DNA of 64,000 nt from Parasphingopyxis sp. CP4 (lineage in GTDB: Bacteria > Pseudomonadota > Alphaproteobacteria > Sphingomonadales > Sphingomonadaceae). Positions 1-9,628 of the stretch are shown here, one piece after another. Location of the stretch: NCBI RefSeq assembly GCF_013378055.1, contig NZ_CP051130.1:2668001-2732000 (forward strand), in the 5' to 3' direction. The notes beneath the pieces were generated by a model. The model saw nothing but the letters and a program-made list of their open reading frames with translations. It ran no database searches and was not told the DNA's origin. The position numbers and the translations under genes were made by a program. Position 1 is the stretch's first letter. Every line of letters starts with the position of its first letter.

Positions 1-69
1 AACACATACCCGACGACCTATGACACGCTGGGCCGTCGCTACTCGGTTACCGGACGTCTCCGGTTCTAG
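1..69 (+). CDS. TonB-dependent receptor, C-terminal end only (partial)
   Basis: The window opens inside a gene. Frame 1 reads 22 codons ending in RYSVTGRLRF and a TAG stop. A final beta-strand that closes with a terminal phenylalanine is the usual end of an outer-membrane beta-barrel, and the two complete TonB receptors in this window also end in F. A strong terminator follows 29 bases after the stop. The family call rests only on this short tail, so another outer-membrane barrel is possible. Confidence 0.6.
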   Translation, partial: NTYPTTYDTLGRRYSVTGRLRF

Positions 70-97
70 TTAGGACGTTTGGTCACGTTCTAGTGTG

Positions 98-141
98 ATG
101 GCGGGGGTGGTTTTGGAAGTCCTACCCCCGCCATTTTTTTT
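98..141 (+). terminator. Rho-independent terminator
   Basis: An almost perfect 13-bp stem (left arm ATGGCGGGGGTGG, right arm CCTACCCCCGCCAT with one G-T pair) closes a loop of about ten bases and is followed directly by eight T residues. It lies just after the stop of the partial outer-membrane protein gene and ends its transcription unit. Confidence 0.9.
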
Positions 142-176
142 GGAGATCGAAATCTGACGTTCCGAACAGGCAGAAG

Positions 177-488
177 ATGATGGCAAAATCACTGCGATCC
201 ATGCGCGACATGATTGCGCGGCTGAGCCAGGTGCCCCACGACGAACGTCCGGCACGTGTGGCAGCGCTCGAAGCCCAGACGATCGAGCAGATTGCCGACA
301 TCAAGACTGCACAATCCAAATCCGATTCAGCATTTGACGCCTATGCCGATGCGCTTGCTATTGCGGAATTCGAAGCTCGTCTCGCTTTCTTGCGCGGACT
401 CAAATTTGATCTCGTAAAGATGCACTCATTTTCGGCGCGGACTTGGCGGTCTCAGCCCCGGTCGTCGCGCCCCAGCGTGCCTGAATAG
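177..488 (+). CDS. Small hypothetical protein (doubtful)
   Basis: A 103-residue frame follows the terminator. The first ~80 residues look like a natural helical, charged protein (DMIARLSQVPHDERPARV, then a Glu/Ala-rich helix), and codon use resembles that of the neighbours. The last ~12 codons overlap the 3' end of the convergent PadR gene and read as low-quality basic/serine sequence. The start is ATG-ATG with only a weak AGGCAG upstream. I recognise no family. It could be a real small gene or a chance frame. Confidence 0.4.
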   Translation: MMAKSLRSMRDMIARLSQVPHDERPARVAALEAQTIEQIADIKTAQSKSDSAFDAYADALAIAEFEARLAFLRGLKFDLVKMHSFSARTWRSQPRSSRPSVPE

Positions 489-1015
489 GTAAACAACATT
501 CGATCAAGCCAATCCATCCGCATCCGCAAAGCGCTCATCGAATTGTCGCGGACAAAGCTCTCGAACGGTACGTCGAGGTCGGTGTGAAAATCTTCGACCT
601 GCTTAATCTTTTCCGCGATCTTTGCCTTGGCATCGACAATCCACTCGAGACGCTCCTGCTCGGAGAGAAGGTCAAATGCCATTACGCGGGTCCGCAGCGG
701 ATCATCGAGCAGTAGATGGGCGTCCAGAATCTGGCGCGACCATACACGCAACGCATCGAGTCCAGTCTTGGTGCAGCGCCAGATTTCGGTCCCCCGGCCA
801 TCTCCTTCGACGAAGCTGCCTTCGATCAGCCCCGCTTTGTTGAAGCGGCGGATCATGGGATAGATTTGTCCCTTGCTCTTGTTGAAGGAGGCAACGGGGC
901 TTTTCCCGTATATCTGGGCGATCTGGTATCCGGTCACGGGTTCGTGGCGGCGCACGACATCCAACAGCGCGCCTTCATGCTCGCTCAGTGTTGGCAATTC
1001 TTCTTGATCGGCCAT
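452..1015 (-). CDS. PadR family transcriptional regulator
   Basis: This 187-residue protein has a PadR winged helix at about residues 8-95 (LSEHEGALLDVV, YQIAQIYGKSP, GQIYPMIRRFNKAGLIEG), followed by the helical dimerisation region typical of longer PadR/Vir-type members. PadR proteins are usually repressors that respond to aromatic or lipophilic ligands. The start ATG at 1015 has a GGGGGGA ribosome site. It lies downstream of, and on the same strand as, two acyl-CoA dehydrogenase genes but is separated by 240 bases, so it probably has its own promoter in 1016-1255. The ligand is unknown. Confidence 0.9.
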   Translation of the reverse strand: MADQEELPTLSEHEGALLDVVRRHEPVTGYQIAQIYGKSPVASFNKSKGQIYPMIRRFNKAGLIEGSFVEGDGRGTEIWRCTKTGLDALRVWSRQILDAHLLLDDPLRTRVMAFDLLSEQERLEWIVDAKAKIAEKIKQVEDFHTDLDVPFESFVRDNSMSALRMRMDWLDRMLFTYSGTLGRDDRG

Positions 1016-1255
1016 TTGTCCCCCCAGGGATCATCCATTCGATCGCATCACCCAACTGGGTCAGTAGCACTCGCAACAAGAACATTGCGTTGCCGAAGCA
1101 CCAACTCCGTCGGTGAACGGCCATATCTTCTGTAGAGGCAAGAATCCATTCCGCCATTGATCATATACCAAATCGGATGCAGCTCCCGCCGCAGTCGCCG
1201 CGCCAGACAGGCTATTGAATCCTTGAAAAATTTGGCAATTATTTTGAAATCTTGT

Positions 1256-2392
1256 TCATCCCGCCGAAAGCGCGACATGTCGTTTCATATGATGATCGAC
1301 ATTGCCAAATTCGCTGTCGAACAGCGTCAGGCGGCGGAAATAATGGCCGATTGCGAGCTCGTCGGTCATGCCCATGCCGCCATGAATCTGGATCGCTTCC
1401 TGGCCGATATGATGCGCGGCTTGTCCGACCCGAACCTTGGCGCTTGAGCTGGCCAGCTGGCGTTGGCGATCATCATCGTCGAGCCGCAAGGTGGCGAGGT
1501 AGGTCATCGATACGGACTGCTCATATTCCATGAACATATCGACCATCCGGTGCTGCAGCACCTGGAAGCTGCCGATCGCGACGCCAAACTGCTTGCGCTG
1601 GCGAGAATATTCGACCGTCATTTCATGGGCGACCTTCATTGCACCGCACGCCTCGGCGCATTGTGCGGCGATCGCTTCTGCGACAACGCGTTCGACCAGC
1701 GGCAAGCCATTGCCCTCTTCGCCGATCAGCGCATCGGCCGGGATCGAGACATTCTCGAAATAGACTTCGGAAGCGCGGCGACCGTCATAGGTCGGATAGT
1801 CACGCGCCACGACGCCATCGGCATCTTTGGCCACGACAAATACGGATACGCCGCTCGCATCACGCCGGTCTCCGCTGGTGCGCGCCGTAACGATCAGATG
1901 GGAGGCCCAGGGCGCACCGATCACGACTGCCTTGTGTCCGTTTAGGACATAACTGTCGCCATCGCGTTTCGCGGTCGTTTCGAGATCCGCAAGGTCATAG
2001 CGACCTTTGGGTTCAGCATAGGCAAAGGCGAACACCCGGCTGCCATCAATGATCGAGGCAAGGTGATCGGCCTTCTGCGCGTCAGTCCCCGCATGTTTAA
2101 GGAACCCACCTGCACAGACCACGGTTGGCACATAGGGCTCGACAACCAGGCCTTTGCCAAATTCTTCCATGACCACCAGCGAGTCGACCGGTCCCCCGCC
2201 AAAACCGCCATCGGCTTCGGAGAAGGGCATGCCGAACAGCCCGAGCTCGGCAAGTTGTGCCCAGACTTCGGGGCGCCAGCCTGCGTCGCTCTCGACGACC
2301 GTGCGGCGCGTGTCGAAATCATATTGCTCGCGCACCATTCGCGCGAGGCTGTCGCGCACCATGCCCTGTTCTTCAGTGAAGTTAAAATCCAC
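1256..2392 (-). CDS. Acyl-CoA dehydrogenase, 378 aa (partner subunit type)
   Basis: This flavoprotein has the full acyl-CoA dehydrogenase layout: N-terminal helices (MDFNFTEEQGMVRDSLARMV), a middle beta domain, and a C-terminal helical domain with QIHGGMGMTDELAIGHYFRR. It starts with GTG at 2392 behind GGGAGAG, which fits better than any ATG. It follows the 398-residue acyl-CoA dehydrogenase by 20 bases in the same operon. Paired ~380/~400-residue dehydrogenases occur as alpha2beta2 heterotetramers in steroid and bile-acid side-chain oxidation (FadE/ChsE type). Such an assembly here is inference. The substrate is probably a bulky or branched acyl-CoA. Confidence 0.93.
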   Translation of the reverse strand: MDFNFTEEQGMVRDSLARMVREQYDFDTRRTVVESDAGWRPEVWAQLAELGLFGMPFSEADGGFGGGPVDSLVVMEEFGKGLVVEPYVPTVVCAGGFLKHAGTDAQKADHLASIIDGSRVFAFAYAEPKGRYDLADLETTAKRDGDSYVLNGHKAVVIGAPWASHLIVTARTSGDRRDASGVSVFVVAKDADGVVARDYPTYDGRRASEVYFENVSIPADALIGEEGNGLPLVERVVAEAIAAQCAEACGAMKVAHEMTVEYSRQRKQFGVAIGSFQVLQHRMVDMFMEYEQSVSMTYLATLRLDDDDRQRQLASSSAKVRVGQAAHHIGQEAIQIHGGMGMTDELAIGHYFRRLTLFDSEFGNVDHHMKRHVALSAG

Positions 2393-2412
2393 GATACTCT
2401 CCCGTGTTCGAC

Positions 2413-3609
2413 CTAAAGGCCGAGAATCATTTTTGTGATGATATTGCGCTGGATCTCGTTGGATCCACCGTAGATCGAGGTTTTGCGCATGTTGAAATAG
2501 AGCGACGCCGCATGTTGGGCATAGTCGGGCCCAACCGGATACTCATTGGAACCGGCATCGGCGATATTGCTGTAATAGGGCGTGCCATAATGGCCGACAG
2601 CTTCAAGCGTCAGCTCGGTCAGGCGCTGCTGGATCTCGGTGCCCTTTACCTTGAGGATCGAGCTTTCCGGTCCCGGACCACGACCAGCTTGCTCGCCGGC
2701 CAGCGTTCGCAACTCGGTGATTTCGAGCGCGGCGAGATCAATCTCGAGCTGGCTGACCTTGCGGGCGAAATCCAGGTCGGTCATCAGCGGTTGCCCGTCA
2801 AGCGTTTCGGATTTTGCGATGTCCCGCAGATTTTCGACGCCGCGCTTTGAGCGTGCCACGCCAGCAATGCCGGAGCGTTCATGGGCGAGCAGGAACTTGG
2901 CATAGGTCCAACCCTTATTCTCTTCACCCACCAGGTTCTCGACTGGCACGCGGACGTCGGTGAGCCAGGTTTCATTCACTTCATATCCGCCGTCGATCAG
3001 CTTGATCGGGCGCACTTCAATGCCCGGCGTGTTCATGTCTACCAGGATGAAGCTGATGCCTTCCTGCGGTTTCGCGGCGTCAGGATCGGTCCGGCACAGG
3101 AAGAAACCCCAATCGGCATACTGGGCCAGCGTCGTCCAGGTTTTCTGGCCGTTGATCACATAATGATCGCCGTCGCGCACTGCAGTGGTCTTGAGCGAGG
3201 CAAGATCGGAACCGGCGCCCGGTTCGGAATAACCCTGGCACCACCAGACTTCACCGCTCTGGATGCCTGGTAGATGCTGCGCCTTCTGCTCTTCATTGCC
3301 GAAGGAGTAGATAACCGGCGCAACCATCGAAACGCCAAATGGGAGAGGCATGATCGCGTTGACCCGGGCATTTTCTTCCGACCAGATATAGCGCTGCGTC
3401 GGCGACCAGCCCGTGCCGCCATATTCAGTCGGCCAAGCGGGGGTCGACCAACCCTTTTTGCCCAGTATCTTGTGCCAGGCGAGCATGTCGTCCCGGCCCA
3501 AATCTTCACGCAAGCCAGTTTCGCGCAAATGTTCGGGGTAATTGCTCTCGATGAAAGTACGTACTTCGTCACGAAAGGCGATTTCTTCAGGGCTGAATTC
3601 CAGGTTCAT
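2413..3609 (-). CDS. Acyl-CoA dehydrogenase, 398 aa
   Basis: This protein has the N-terminal helical domain (LEFSPEEIAFRDEVRTFIES), the FAD-contact strand region WCQGYSEPGAGSDLASLKT, the TTLAQYADW segment and the C-terminal YGGSNEIQRNIITKMILGL. That ending is the classical acyl-CoA dehydrogenase flavin-site signature, and it is absent from the neighbour at 1256. The ATG at 3609 has GGAGAG upstream. It is probably the first gene of a two-gene operon with the 378-residue partner. The length is normal for the family. Confidence 0.95.
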   Translation of the reverse strand: MNLEFSPEEIAFRDEVRTFIESNYPEHLRETGLREDLGRDDMLAWHKILGKKGWSTPAWPTEYGGTGWSPTQRYIWSEENARVNAIMPLPFGVSMVAPVIYSFGNEEQKAQHLPGIQSGEVWWCQGYSEPGAGSDLASLKTTAVRDGDHYVINGQKTWTTLAQYADWGFFLCRTDPDAAKPQEGISFILVDMNTPGIEVRPIKLIDGGYEVNETWLTDVRVPVENLVGEENKGWTYAKFLLAHERSGIAGVARSKRGVENLRDIAKSETLDGQPLMTDLDFARKVSQLEIDLAALEITELRTLAGEQAGRGPGPESSILKVKGTEIQQRLTELTLEAVGHYGTPYYSNIADAGSNEYPVGPDYAQHAASLYFNMRKTSIYGGSNEIQRNIITKMILGL

Positions 3610-3745
3610 CGGACCGCTCTCCTATTCTGCGCAGCCGCATTGGCTGCGGGCTTTCCTATTCACTGACGCGGCAAGGGCAGGGCAGTCAACCCGTTATCGG
3701 GTACAGGGGGCAAATCGGACCGGATTTCTGGTGCAAAAGTGCAGA
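3610..3745. other. Intergenic region with a GC-rich hairpin
   Basis: These 136 bases separate the stop of the FtsX-like permease from the start of the acyl-CoA dehydrogenase operon, all on the minus strand. A 7-bp perfect stem (CGCAGCC, GCATT loop, GGCTGCG) lies at 3630-3648. It has no convincing T-run in either direction, so it may be a weak terminator or leader hairpin. The remainder presumably carries the promoter of the dehydrogenase operon, but I could not assign boxes. Confidence 0.3.
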
Positions 3746-6283
3746 TCAGAGCTGGCGAAGAGCGCGCGCTGGCCGCACGGACATAAGCGGAATCGCGCTG
3801 AGCAATCCGATTCCCAGCGTCAGTAAAGTTCCAGCAGCCAGAGTGCCGAGCACCACGGTCCAGTCCGGAGTCCATGTGAATTCGAAAATCTGGACAATCA
3901 CGCTCCACCCGGCGAGCAATCCCAGCCCGAGCGCCACGATCGCCAGTACCGCCGCCAACAGCGCATATTCGATCGCCTGGGTCAGGAGGATCTGCCGACG
4001 CGTTGCGCCAAGGGTCCGCATGATGACGCTGTCATAGCTGCGTACCTGGTTAGAGGCGGCGATCGCGCCGATCAGCACGGCGATACCAGCAATGATAGAG
4101 ACGGTGGCCGCAGCAATGATCGCGGCGGCCATCTGGCCGAGCAGGGTTGTCACCTGGCCGATAATCTCGCGTACTTCGATGATCGAAACGGACGGGAAGG
4201 CGGCCAGCACGGCGCGCGACAGTTCGGCCTCGTCGCCGCTCGCAAGCGCGATTGTCGAGGCGAGCGTATGCGGGGCGTCCTGCAAGGTGTTGGGCGACAT
4301 CACCATGATATAGTTGAAGCCCATCGTGTCCCAATTCACTTCGCGCAGGGAGGCGATTTCGGTTTCGATTTCACGCCCGAGAACGCTGACGACGAGTGTA
4401 TCGCCAATCTCAACGCCCATGGTGCTGGCCGCTTCGCGGTCGAGCGATACGAGCGGCGGGCCGTCATAATCGGCCGGCCACCACTCGCCATCGGTCAGGT
4501 CGCTGCCTTCGGGCAGGATATCGCTATAGGTGACGCCACGCTCACCGCGCAGGAACCAGGCGCCCTCGGGCAGTTCCTCAAGCTCGGACACCCGCTGCCC
4601 GCCAAATTCAACAATCGTCCCGCGCAGGGTCGGGACAAGATTGAGCTCGGTTCCGGCGGCTTCCTCTTCAACAATCTCTCGGAACCGCGCTTCTTCGGCG
4701 ACCGGAATATCGAGAATGAAGAAGTCGGGCGCCGTTTCGGGAACCGTGTTGCGAATTTCCGAGGTCAGGCTTGTCTGGATGCCAGCCAGCGTCACAAACA
4801 GCGTCAGTGCCAGGCCCAGCGCGATCACGATCGCTGGCGATTGCGAGCCGGGACGATGAATATTGGTGATGGCGAGCCGCAGCATAGGATTGCGGGGACG
4901 TGGAATATGTTTGGCGACGGTTCGCACGCCATAGCCCAGCGCATAAAGCAAGAGCAGCACTGCGCCGGTGGCGCCAATCACCGTGGCCGAGAACATCATT
5001 TCCCGTGCGCTCAACAGAGCAATGGCAATGATTGCGCCGCCCGCCAGAGCGACGCGGAACATGGTCCGCGCACCAATCCGGCTATGGCGTTCTACCAGGC
5101 CTCGAAACAGCGCTGCGGCCGGTTCGGTCCGGGCGCGGGCGAGGGGCGGTAATACAAACATGGTCGCGATCAGCACGCCGTAAATCGCGGCGATCAACAA
5201 GGGTATCGGGTGGAAAGAGATCCCCGGTGCAACAGGCAATAGATCGCCCATCGCTGTCACAATCAACGGCGTTGCAATCGCTCCGACGGCAAGTCCGATG
5301 ACGATCGCGAAGGCAGCGACAATACCGATCTGCACGGCATAGATGCGGGCAATATCGGACGAGGTCGCACCCAAAATCTTGAGGGTTGCGATGCCTGGGC
5401 GTTTGCGCCCGAGATAGGAGGCGACACCATTGCCGACGCCGATACCGGCGATAATCAGCGCAGTCAGGCCGATGAGCGAGAGAAATTGCCCCATCCGCTC
5501 AAAAAAGCGAAATGCGCCAGGGGACGCGCGGTCGCGATCCTTGAACTCGAACCCGGCTGAGGGGAATTGCGCTTCCAGCGCATCGGCCGCGGCGGCGGGA
5601 TCGACGCCGGGCGCGAGGCGCAGGCGATATTTGCTTTCATAAAGGCTGCCCGGCTGGATCAGACCGGTGCGGCGCAGACCGTCTATCGAGGTGATCGAGA
5701 CAGGGCCAAGGGTGAAGCCTTCGCCAACCCGGTCCGGCTCGTCGACAATGATGTCGCGGATCGTGAACTCGGCCTCGCCATAACGCAGCGGATCGCCGGG
5801 CGAGAGCAGCAGGCGATCGGCGAGCGACTGGCCGATGACAATCTCGTCAGCGGCCAGTTCAGCGGTCAGCATCCCGGATTGCAGCTCAAGATCGCCATAG
5901 AGCGGATAGATTGCGTCGACGCCCTTCAATTCGCTGAGCACCGCCTGCGGGCCGTCTTCAGCGGTGTCGGCGCGCTGTGCCATGGCCCGCATGCGGATTG
6001 TTTCGCTGAGCTCACCAGCATCGCGCATCGCGGCCAGTTCTTCGGCATTGGCCTCGCGCTGGGTCATCGCGATTTCGACATCGCCGCCCAACATGGTCTG
6101 CCCGCGCGCCGAAAGCTCGCCCGTGATCGAGGCGGTCATGCTGCCAATGGCGGCGAGAGTCGCAACGCCCAGGAACAGGCAGATGAACAATAGCCTCAGC
6201 CCGCGAAAACCGCCGGATAGATCGCGCCAGGCGATCTTGGCACTGGCGCGCCAGTCCAATGTCTTCGCAGACGATCCGCTCAT
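3746..6283 (-). CDS. ABC transporter permease, FtsX/YbbP-like
   Basis: This 845-residue membrane protein has a transmembrane helix near residues 25-50, a large periplasmic MacB-PCD-like domain, three helices at about 260-375, two more helices around 410-450, a second periplasmic domain, and a final group of three helices ending in [11 protein letters not shown]. This double FtsX layout matches the E. coli YbbP type, about 800 residues long. Its ATG overlaps the stop of the ATPase gene (ATGA). The pair is divergent from a TesA-like esterase gene, as ybbAP-tesA are in enterobacteria. The transported substrate is unknown; lipid or lipoprotein export is the usual suggestion. Confidence 0.93.
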   Translation of the reverse strand: MSGSSAKTLDWRASAKIAWRDLSGGFRGLRLLFICLFLGVATLAAIGSMTASITGELSARGQTMLGGDVEIAMTQREANAEELAAMRDAGELSETIRMRAMAQRADTAEDGPQAVLSELKGVDAIYPLYGDLELQSGMLTAELAADEIVIGQSLADRLLLSPGDPLRYGEAEFTIRDIIVDEPDRVGEGFTLGPVSITSIDGLRRTGLIQPGSLYESKYRLRLAPGVDPAAAADALEAQFPSAGFEFKDRDRASPGAFRFFERMGQFLSLIGLTALIIAGIGVGNGVASYLGRKRPGIATLKILGATSSDIARIYAVQIGIVAAFAIVIGLAVGAIATPLIVTAMGDLLPVAPGISFHPIPLLIAAIYGVLIATMFVLPPLARARTEPAAALFRGLVERHSRIGARTMFRVALAGGAIIAIALLSAREMMFSATVIGATGAVLLLLYALGYGVRTVAKHIPRPRNPMLRLAITNIHRPGSQSPAIVIALGLALTLFVTLAGIQTSLTSEIRNTVPETAPDFFILDIPVAEEARFREIVEEEAAGTELNLVPTLRGTIVEFGGQRVSELEELPEGAWFLRGERGVTYSDILPEGSDLTDGEWWPADYDGPPLVSLDREAASTMGVEIGDTLVVSVLGREIETEIASLREVNWDTMGFNYIMVMSPNTLQDAPHTLASTIALASGDEAELSRAVLAAFPSVSIIEVREIIGQVTTLLGQMAAAIIAAATVSIIAGIAVLIGAIAASNQVRSYDSVIMRTLGATRRQILLTQAIEYALLAAVLAIVALGLGLLAGWSVIVQIFEFTWTPDWTVVLGTLAAGTLLTLGIGLLSAIPLMSVRPARALRQL

Positions 6284-6981
6284 GGGCGGCGATCCGAGAC
6301 GATCTTGCCGTCCTTCATTTCAACGATACGATCGCAGCGTTCGGCGAGGCTTACATCATGGGTAATGATAACGAGCGTCGAATTGGCGGCTGCTTTGCGC
6401 TCAAACAATACGTCGATGATTGAGCCACCGGTTGCGGCATCCAGATTACCCGTCGGTTCGTCGGCAAAGACAATCTTGGGCCCCGGTGCCAAGGCGCGCG
6501 CAATCGCCACCCGCTGCTGTTCGCCGCCTGAAAGCTGGGTCGGATAATGGCTCAAACGATGGCCAATACCGACGGCCTCAAGTTCTGCGGTGGCGATCTC
6601 GAACGGGTTTTCGGCGCCAGCAAGCTCCAGCGGCACAGCCACATTTTCCAGGGCCGTCATGGTTGGCAGCAGATGGAAGGATTGCAGGACGATGCCGATC
6701 CTGCCGCGCCGTGCACGGGCCAGGCCATCTTCGTCGAGCGAGGTGAAATCGACGTCCGCGACGCTGACAGAACCGCCGCTCGCCTGCTCGAGCCCGGAGA
6801 GGATCGCCATCAATGACGATTTGCCGGATCCCGATGGTCCAAGAATGGCAAGGCTCTCGCCAGCTCCTATATCGAGATCGATGCCGCGCAGGATATCGAC
6901 TTGCGCGCCAGCGCTGCCCAAGGACAGGGTGACATTGCTGGCACGGATTGCGATAGCGGCATCGCTGGCGGGATCTGACAT
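6280..6981 (-). CDS. ABC transporter ATP-binding protein, YbbA/LolD-like
   Basis: This is a 233-residue ATPase with Walker [12 protein letters not shown]-loop region LQSFHLLP, signature [15 protein letters not shown], Walker [14 protein letters not shown] and the switch histidine in [10 protein letters not shown] chose the ATG at 6981 ([12 protein letters not shown]) over an upstream TTG at 7044 because family members begin close to the first strand and the longer form would run into the divergent esterase gene. The gene overlaps the permease start by four bases, so the two are translationally coupled. It energises the FtsX-like permease from the cytoplasmic side. Confidence 0.95.
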   Translation of the reverse strand: MSDPASDAAIAIRASNVTLSLGSAGAQVDILRGIDLDIGAGESLAILGPSGSGKSSLMAILSGLEQASGGSVSVADVDFTSLDEDGLARARRGRIGIVLQSFHLLPTMTALENVAVPLELAGAENPFEIATAELEAVGIGHRLSHYPTQLSGGEQQRVAIARALAPGPKIVFADEPTGNLDAATGGSIIDVLFERKAAANSTLVIITHDVSLAERCDRIVEMKDGKIVSDRRP

Positions 6982-6996
6982 CGGAAAGGGAAATCC

Positions 6997-7707
6997 TTGA
7001 ACGTGAAACTCTGCATCTATGGCGCATTGCTCTTGGCTGTCCAACCGCTTGCTGGCTGTGCAAATGACGGTGGCAGTAGCGAGCCTGCAGTTGATCGAAA
7101 TGTAGGAAGCGAAGCTGAAACCGCAACGGCCGGCCGCGAAGAATATGACGAACTGGTCGTTGCCTTTGGTGACAGCCTCTACGCTGGATACGGCCTTTCG
7201 CAGGATGAAGGATTTGCGCCGGAGCTACAGCGCGCCCTTACCGAGCGAGGCCGATCGGTGCGCGTCCTCAATGCAGGCGTGTCCGGCGATACGACCGCCG
7301 CCGGGCGCCAGCGGCTGGCCTTTACGCTGGACGGACTCGATCGCGCGCCGGATCTCGTGATCGTCGGCCTTGGCGGCAATGACATGCTGCGCGGACTGAG
7401 TCCGGAACAGACGCGGGAAAATCTCACCGCCATTCTCGATGAGCTTGAGGCGCGCGATGTCGATGCGATGCTCACGGGCATGGTCGCTGCGCCCAATCTT
7501 GGCGCGGATTATGCCGAAGCATTCAACCCGATTTATGGCGAGCTGGCTGCGCAATATGACGCGCCGCTCTATCCCTTCTTTCTCGACGGCGTGATCCAGG
7601 ATCCATCGCTGATGCTGGCAGACGGCATCCATCCGACGGCAGAAGGCATTGATCGCGTGGTCGCGCAGCTGACGGATCTCGTCGAGACGGAACTCGCTGA
7701 AGAGTAA
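6997..7707 (+). CDS. SGNH/GDSL arylesterase, TesA-like, predicted lipoprotein
   Basis: This 236-residue SGNH hydrolase has block I VAFGDSLYAGYG (nucleophile Ser), block II GVSGDTTAAG (Gly), block III GLGGNDML (Asn) and block V ADGIHPTAEG (Asp/His). The start is TTG at 6997 with AAAGGG nine bases upstream. Its N-terminus is a lipoprotein signal, with LLLAVQPLAGC giving a lipobox at Cys21. E. coli TesA is a soluble periplasmic enzyme, so lipid anchoring is a variation. It is divergent from the YbbAP-like ABC genes with only 15 bases between the two starts. It probably cleaves esters or thioesters at the membrane. Confidence 0.93.
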   Translation: MNVKLCIYGALLLAVQPLAGCANDGGSSEPAVDRNVGSEAETATAGREEYDELVVAFGDSLYAGYGLSQDEGFAPELQRALTERGRSVRVLNAGVSGDTTAAGRQRLAFTLDGLDRAPDLVIVGLGGNDMLRGLSPEQTRENLTAILDELEARDVDAMLTGMVAAPNLGADYAEAFNPIYGELAAQYDAPLYPFFLDGVIQDPSLMLADGIHPTAEGIDRVVAQLTDLVETELAEE

Positions 7708-7719
7708 GGGCGAAAACGC

Positions 7720-9588
7720 CTAGGCGCTATCGTCCGTCTTGGCGTCCCGCAGTTCCGCCATTGTCCCGGATAGTTGGGCCTCCCAATCCTCGCGCATGGC
7801 ATGGATCTTGGCGACATAGGCCTCATTTTCGTGGATCGGCACATCGATGTCATACACTGTGGCGACCTCCACCATGGACTTGCGATCGAGAGATTCAAAG
7901 GCCGCGGCCATCTGTTCCGCGTGCGGCCGATCGATCCCGAGCGCTTCAAGGACAGACCGTCCGGCGCGGATCGAACTATCATAGGATTCGCGGATAATAT
8001 CCCGGCAGCCGATCGAATAGAGATCATAGACATGGGTCCGATCGACGGCGCGCGCGACGACATGGATGTGCGGATAGTTCTGGATCACATAGCGGGTGAG
8101 GTTCGTGATCTGCTCCTTCCCATCGATGGCGATAACCAGAACCTTGGCTTCATTGATTCCGGCCGCATGCAAGAGATCGGGCCGGGTCGCATCGCCGAAA
8201 TAGGCCTTCATGCCAAAGGTGCGGATCATCTCGAGCTGGGCCGAGCTATAGTCGACAACGGTTGTCTCAAAGCCGGCACCGCGCACCAGCCGATTGACGA
8301 TCCCGCCAAAGCGGCCATGGCCGGCTATGATTATCGATTCCTGGTCATGGATCGTATCGGCCTCGCCGCCATCACTATCGGCAAAACGGGGCGCGATCAC
8401 CTTGTCGTAGAGAATGAAGAGCAAGGGGGTCAGGATCATCGACAAGGCGACGATCAGCAGCAGTTGGTCGGCGATCGCGGAGGGGATGACACCGCTGGCA
8501 ACCGTCAGCGAGAGAAGTACAAAGCCGAATTCGCCGGCCTGGGCCAAGCCCAGCGCAAACAGCCAGCGATCGGCACCGCGCAACGAGAAGAATTGCGATA
8601 ACAGCAGCAAAATCAGTATCTTTAGCGCGATCAGCCCGAGCGTAAGACCGACGATCATGGCGGCATTGGCGGAGAGCAGGTCGAAATTGATGCCGGCGCC
8701 GACGGTCATGAAGAACAGGCCGAGCAGCAGTCCGCGAAACGGATCGATATTCGATTCCAGCTCGTGTCGATATTCACTGTTGGCGAGGACCACCCCGGCA
8801 AGGAACGTGCCGAGCGCTGGCGATAGCCCGACCAGTGACATGAGCAAGGCGATGCCGACGACCATCATCAGCGCGGTCGCCGTGAACAGCTCCCGCAAGC
8901 CTGCCATCGAGACGAAGCGGAAGATTGGACGCGTGAGCAGAGCACCGCCAGCAACAACCGCGAATACCGCGCCCAATGTCACCAAGCCCGCCTGCCAGGC
9001 CGGGAGGCCTTCGACGAGGCTCAGCCCGCTGCCATGATCTTCGCCGGAGCCATGCGAAACGATTTCGACAAGCTCCGGCAGAGCGAGCAGCGGGATCAGG
9101 GCCAGCATCGGAATGACGGCAATATCCTGGAACAGCAGGACGGCGAAGCTCGATTGGCCGCCATCGCTGCGCATCAGGCCCTTCTCGTTGAGGGTCTGGA
9201 GCACGATCGCGGTTGAGGAGAGGGCGAGAACCAGTCCGATGGCGAGCGCGATCGTCCAGGGCTGGCCAAGCAATAGAGCGACACCGGTGACGGCGGCGGC
9301 GGTCCCGGTAACTTGCAATCCGCCTAGCCCCAGGAGCTTGGATCGCATTTCCCAGAGCAAGCGTGGTTCAAGCTCGAGGCCGACGAGGAACAGCATCATC
9401 ACGACGCCGAATTCTGCGAAATGCTGGACCGAGACGATGTCGACGCCAAACAGGGTGAGCGACGGGCTCAGCACCATGCCGGCGATCAGATATCCGAGCA
9501 CCGACCCAAGCCCGAAGCGGGTGGCGAGCGGCACGGCAATGACCCCGGCGATCAGGAACATGAAGATCAGCAGCAGATAGTCTGTCAT
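7720..9588 (-). CDS. CPA2 cation:proton antiporter, Kef type
   Basis: This 622-residue protein has about 12 transmembrane helices (residues 1-385, starting MTDYLLLIFMFLIAGVIAVP) of the Na/H-exchanger fold. A cytoplasmic RCK/TrkA-N domain follows at about 405-530, with the Rossmann glycines GHGRFGGIVNRLV and the acidic VVDYSSAQ strand end. Such proteins expel K+ or Na+ against protons under redox or pH control. A KefF/KefG-type partner is not adjacent. The gene is convergent with the esterase, with only 12 bases between their stops, and probably shares its strand with the transporter gene at 9629. Confidence 0.94.
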   Translation of the reverse strand: MTDYLLLIFMFLIAGVIAVPLATRFGLGSVLGYLIAGMVLSPSLTLFGVDIVSVQHFAEFGVVMMLFLVGLELEPRLLWEMRSKLLGLGGLQVTGTAAAVTGVALLLGQPWTIALAIGLVLALSSTAIVLQTLNEKGLMRSDGGQSSFAVLLFQDIAVIPMLALIPLLALPELVEIVSHGSGEDHGSGLSLVEGLPAWQAGLVTLGAVFAVVAGGALLTRPIFRFVSMAGLRELFTATALMMVVGIALLMSLVGLSPALGTFLAGVVLANSEYRHELESNIDPFRGLLLGLFFMTVGAGINFDLLSANAAMIVGLTLGLIALKILILLLLSQFFSLRGADRWLFALGLAQAGEFGFVLLSLTVASGVIPSAIADQLLLIVALSMILTPLLFILYDKVIAPRFADSDGGEADTIHDQESIIIAGHGRFGGIVNRLVRGAGFETTVVDYSSAQLEMIRTFGMKAYFGDATRPDLLHAAGINEAKVLVIAIDGKEQITNLTRYVIQNYPHIHVVARAVDRTHVYDLYSIGCRDIIRESYDSSIRAGRSVLEALGIDRPHAEQMAAAFESLDRKSMVEVATVYDIDVPIHENEAYVAKIHAMREDWEAQLSGTMAELRDAKTDDSA

Positions 9589-9628
9589 TGCGTTTCAGTC
9601 CCCGTGCGAAATGTCATCTGCTGGCCGC

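Noticed and set aside
1008-1025. CATTTGTCCCCCC upstream of the PadR gene
   Set aside because: It shares TTTGTCC with the operator but has no inverted partner, and the C-run is the PadR ribosome site on the other strand.
3660-3908. Small open frame at the end of the permease gene
   Set aside because: It overlaps the FtsX-like permease in another frame, has no ribosome site and no protein-like composition.
7708-7719. Short GGCG-AAAA-CGCC hairpin between the convergent esterase and antiporter genes
   Set aside because: The stem is only 4 bp and there is no T-run, so it was not called a terminator.
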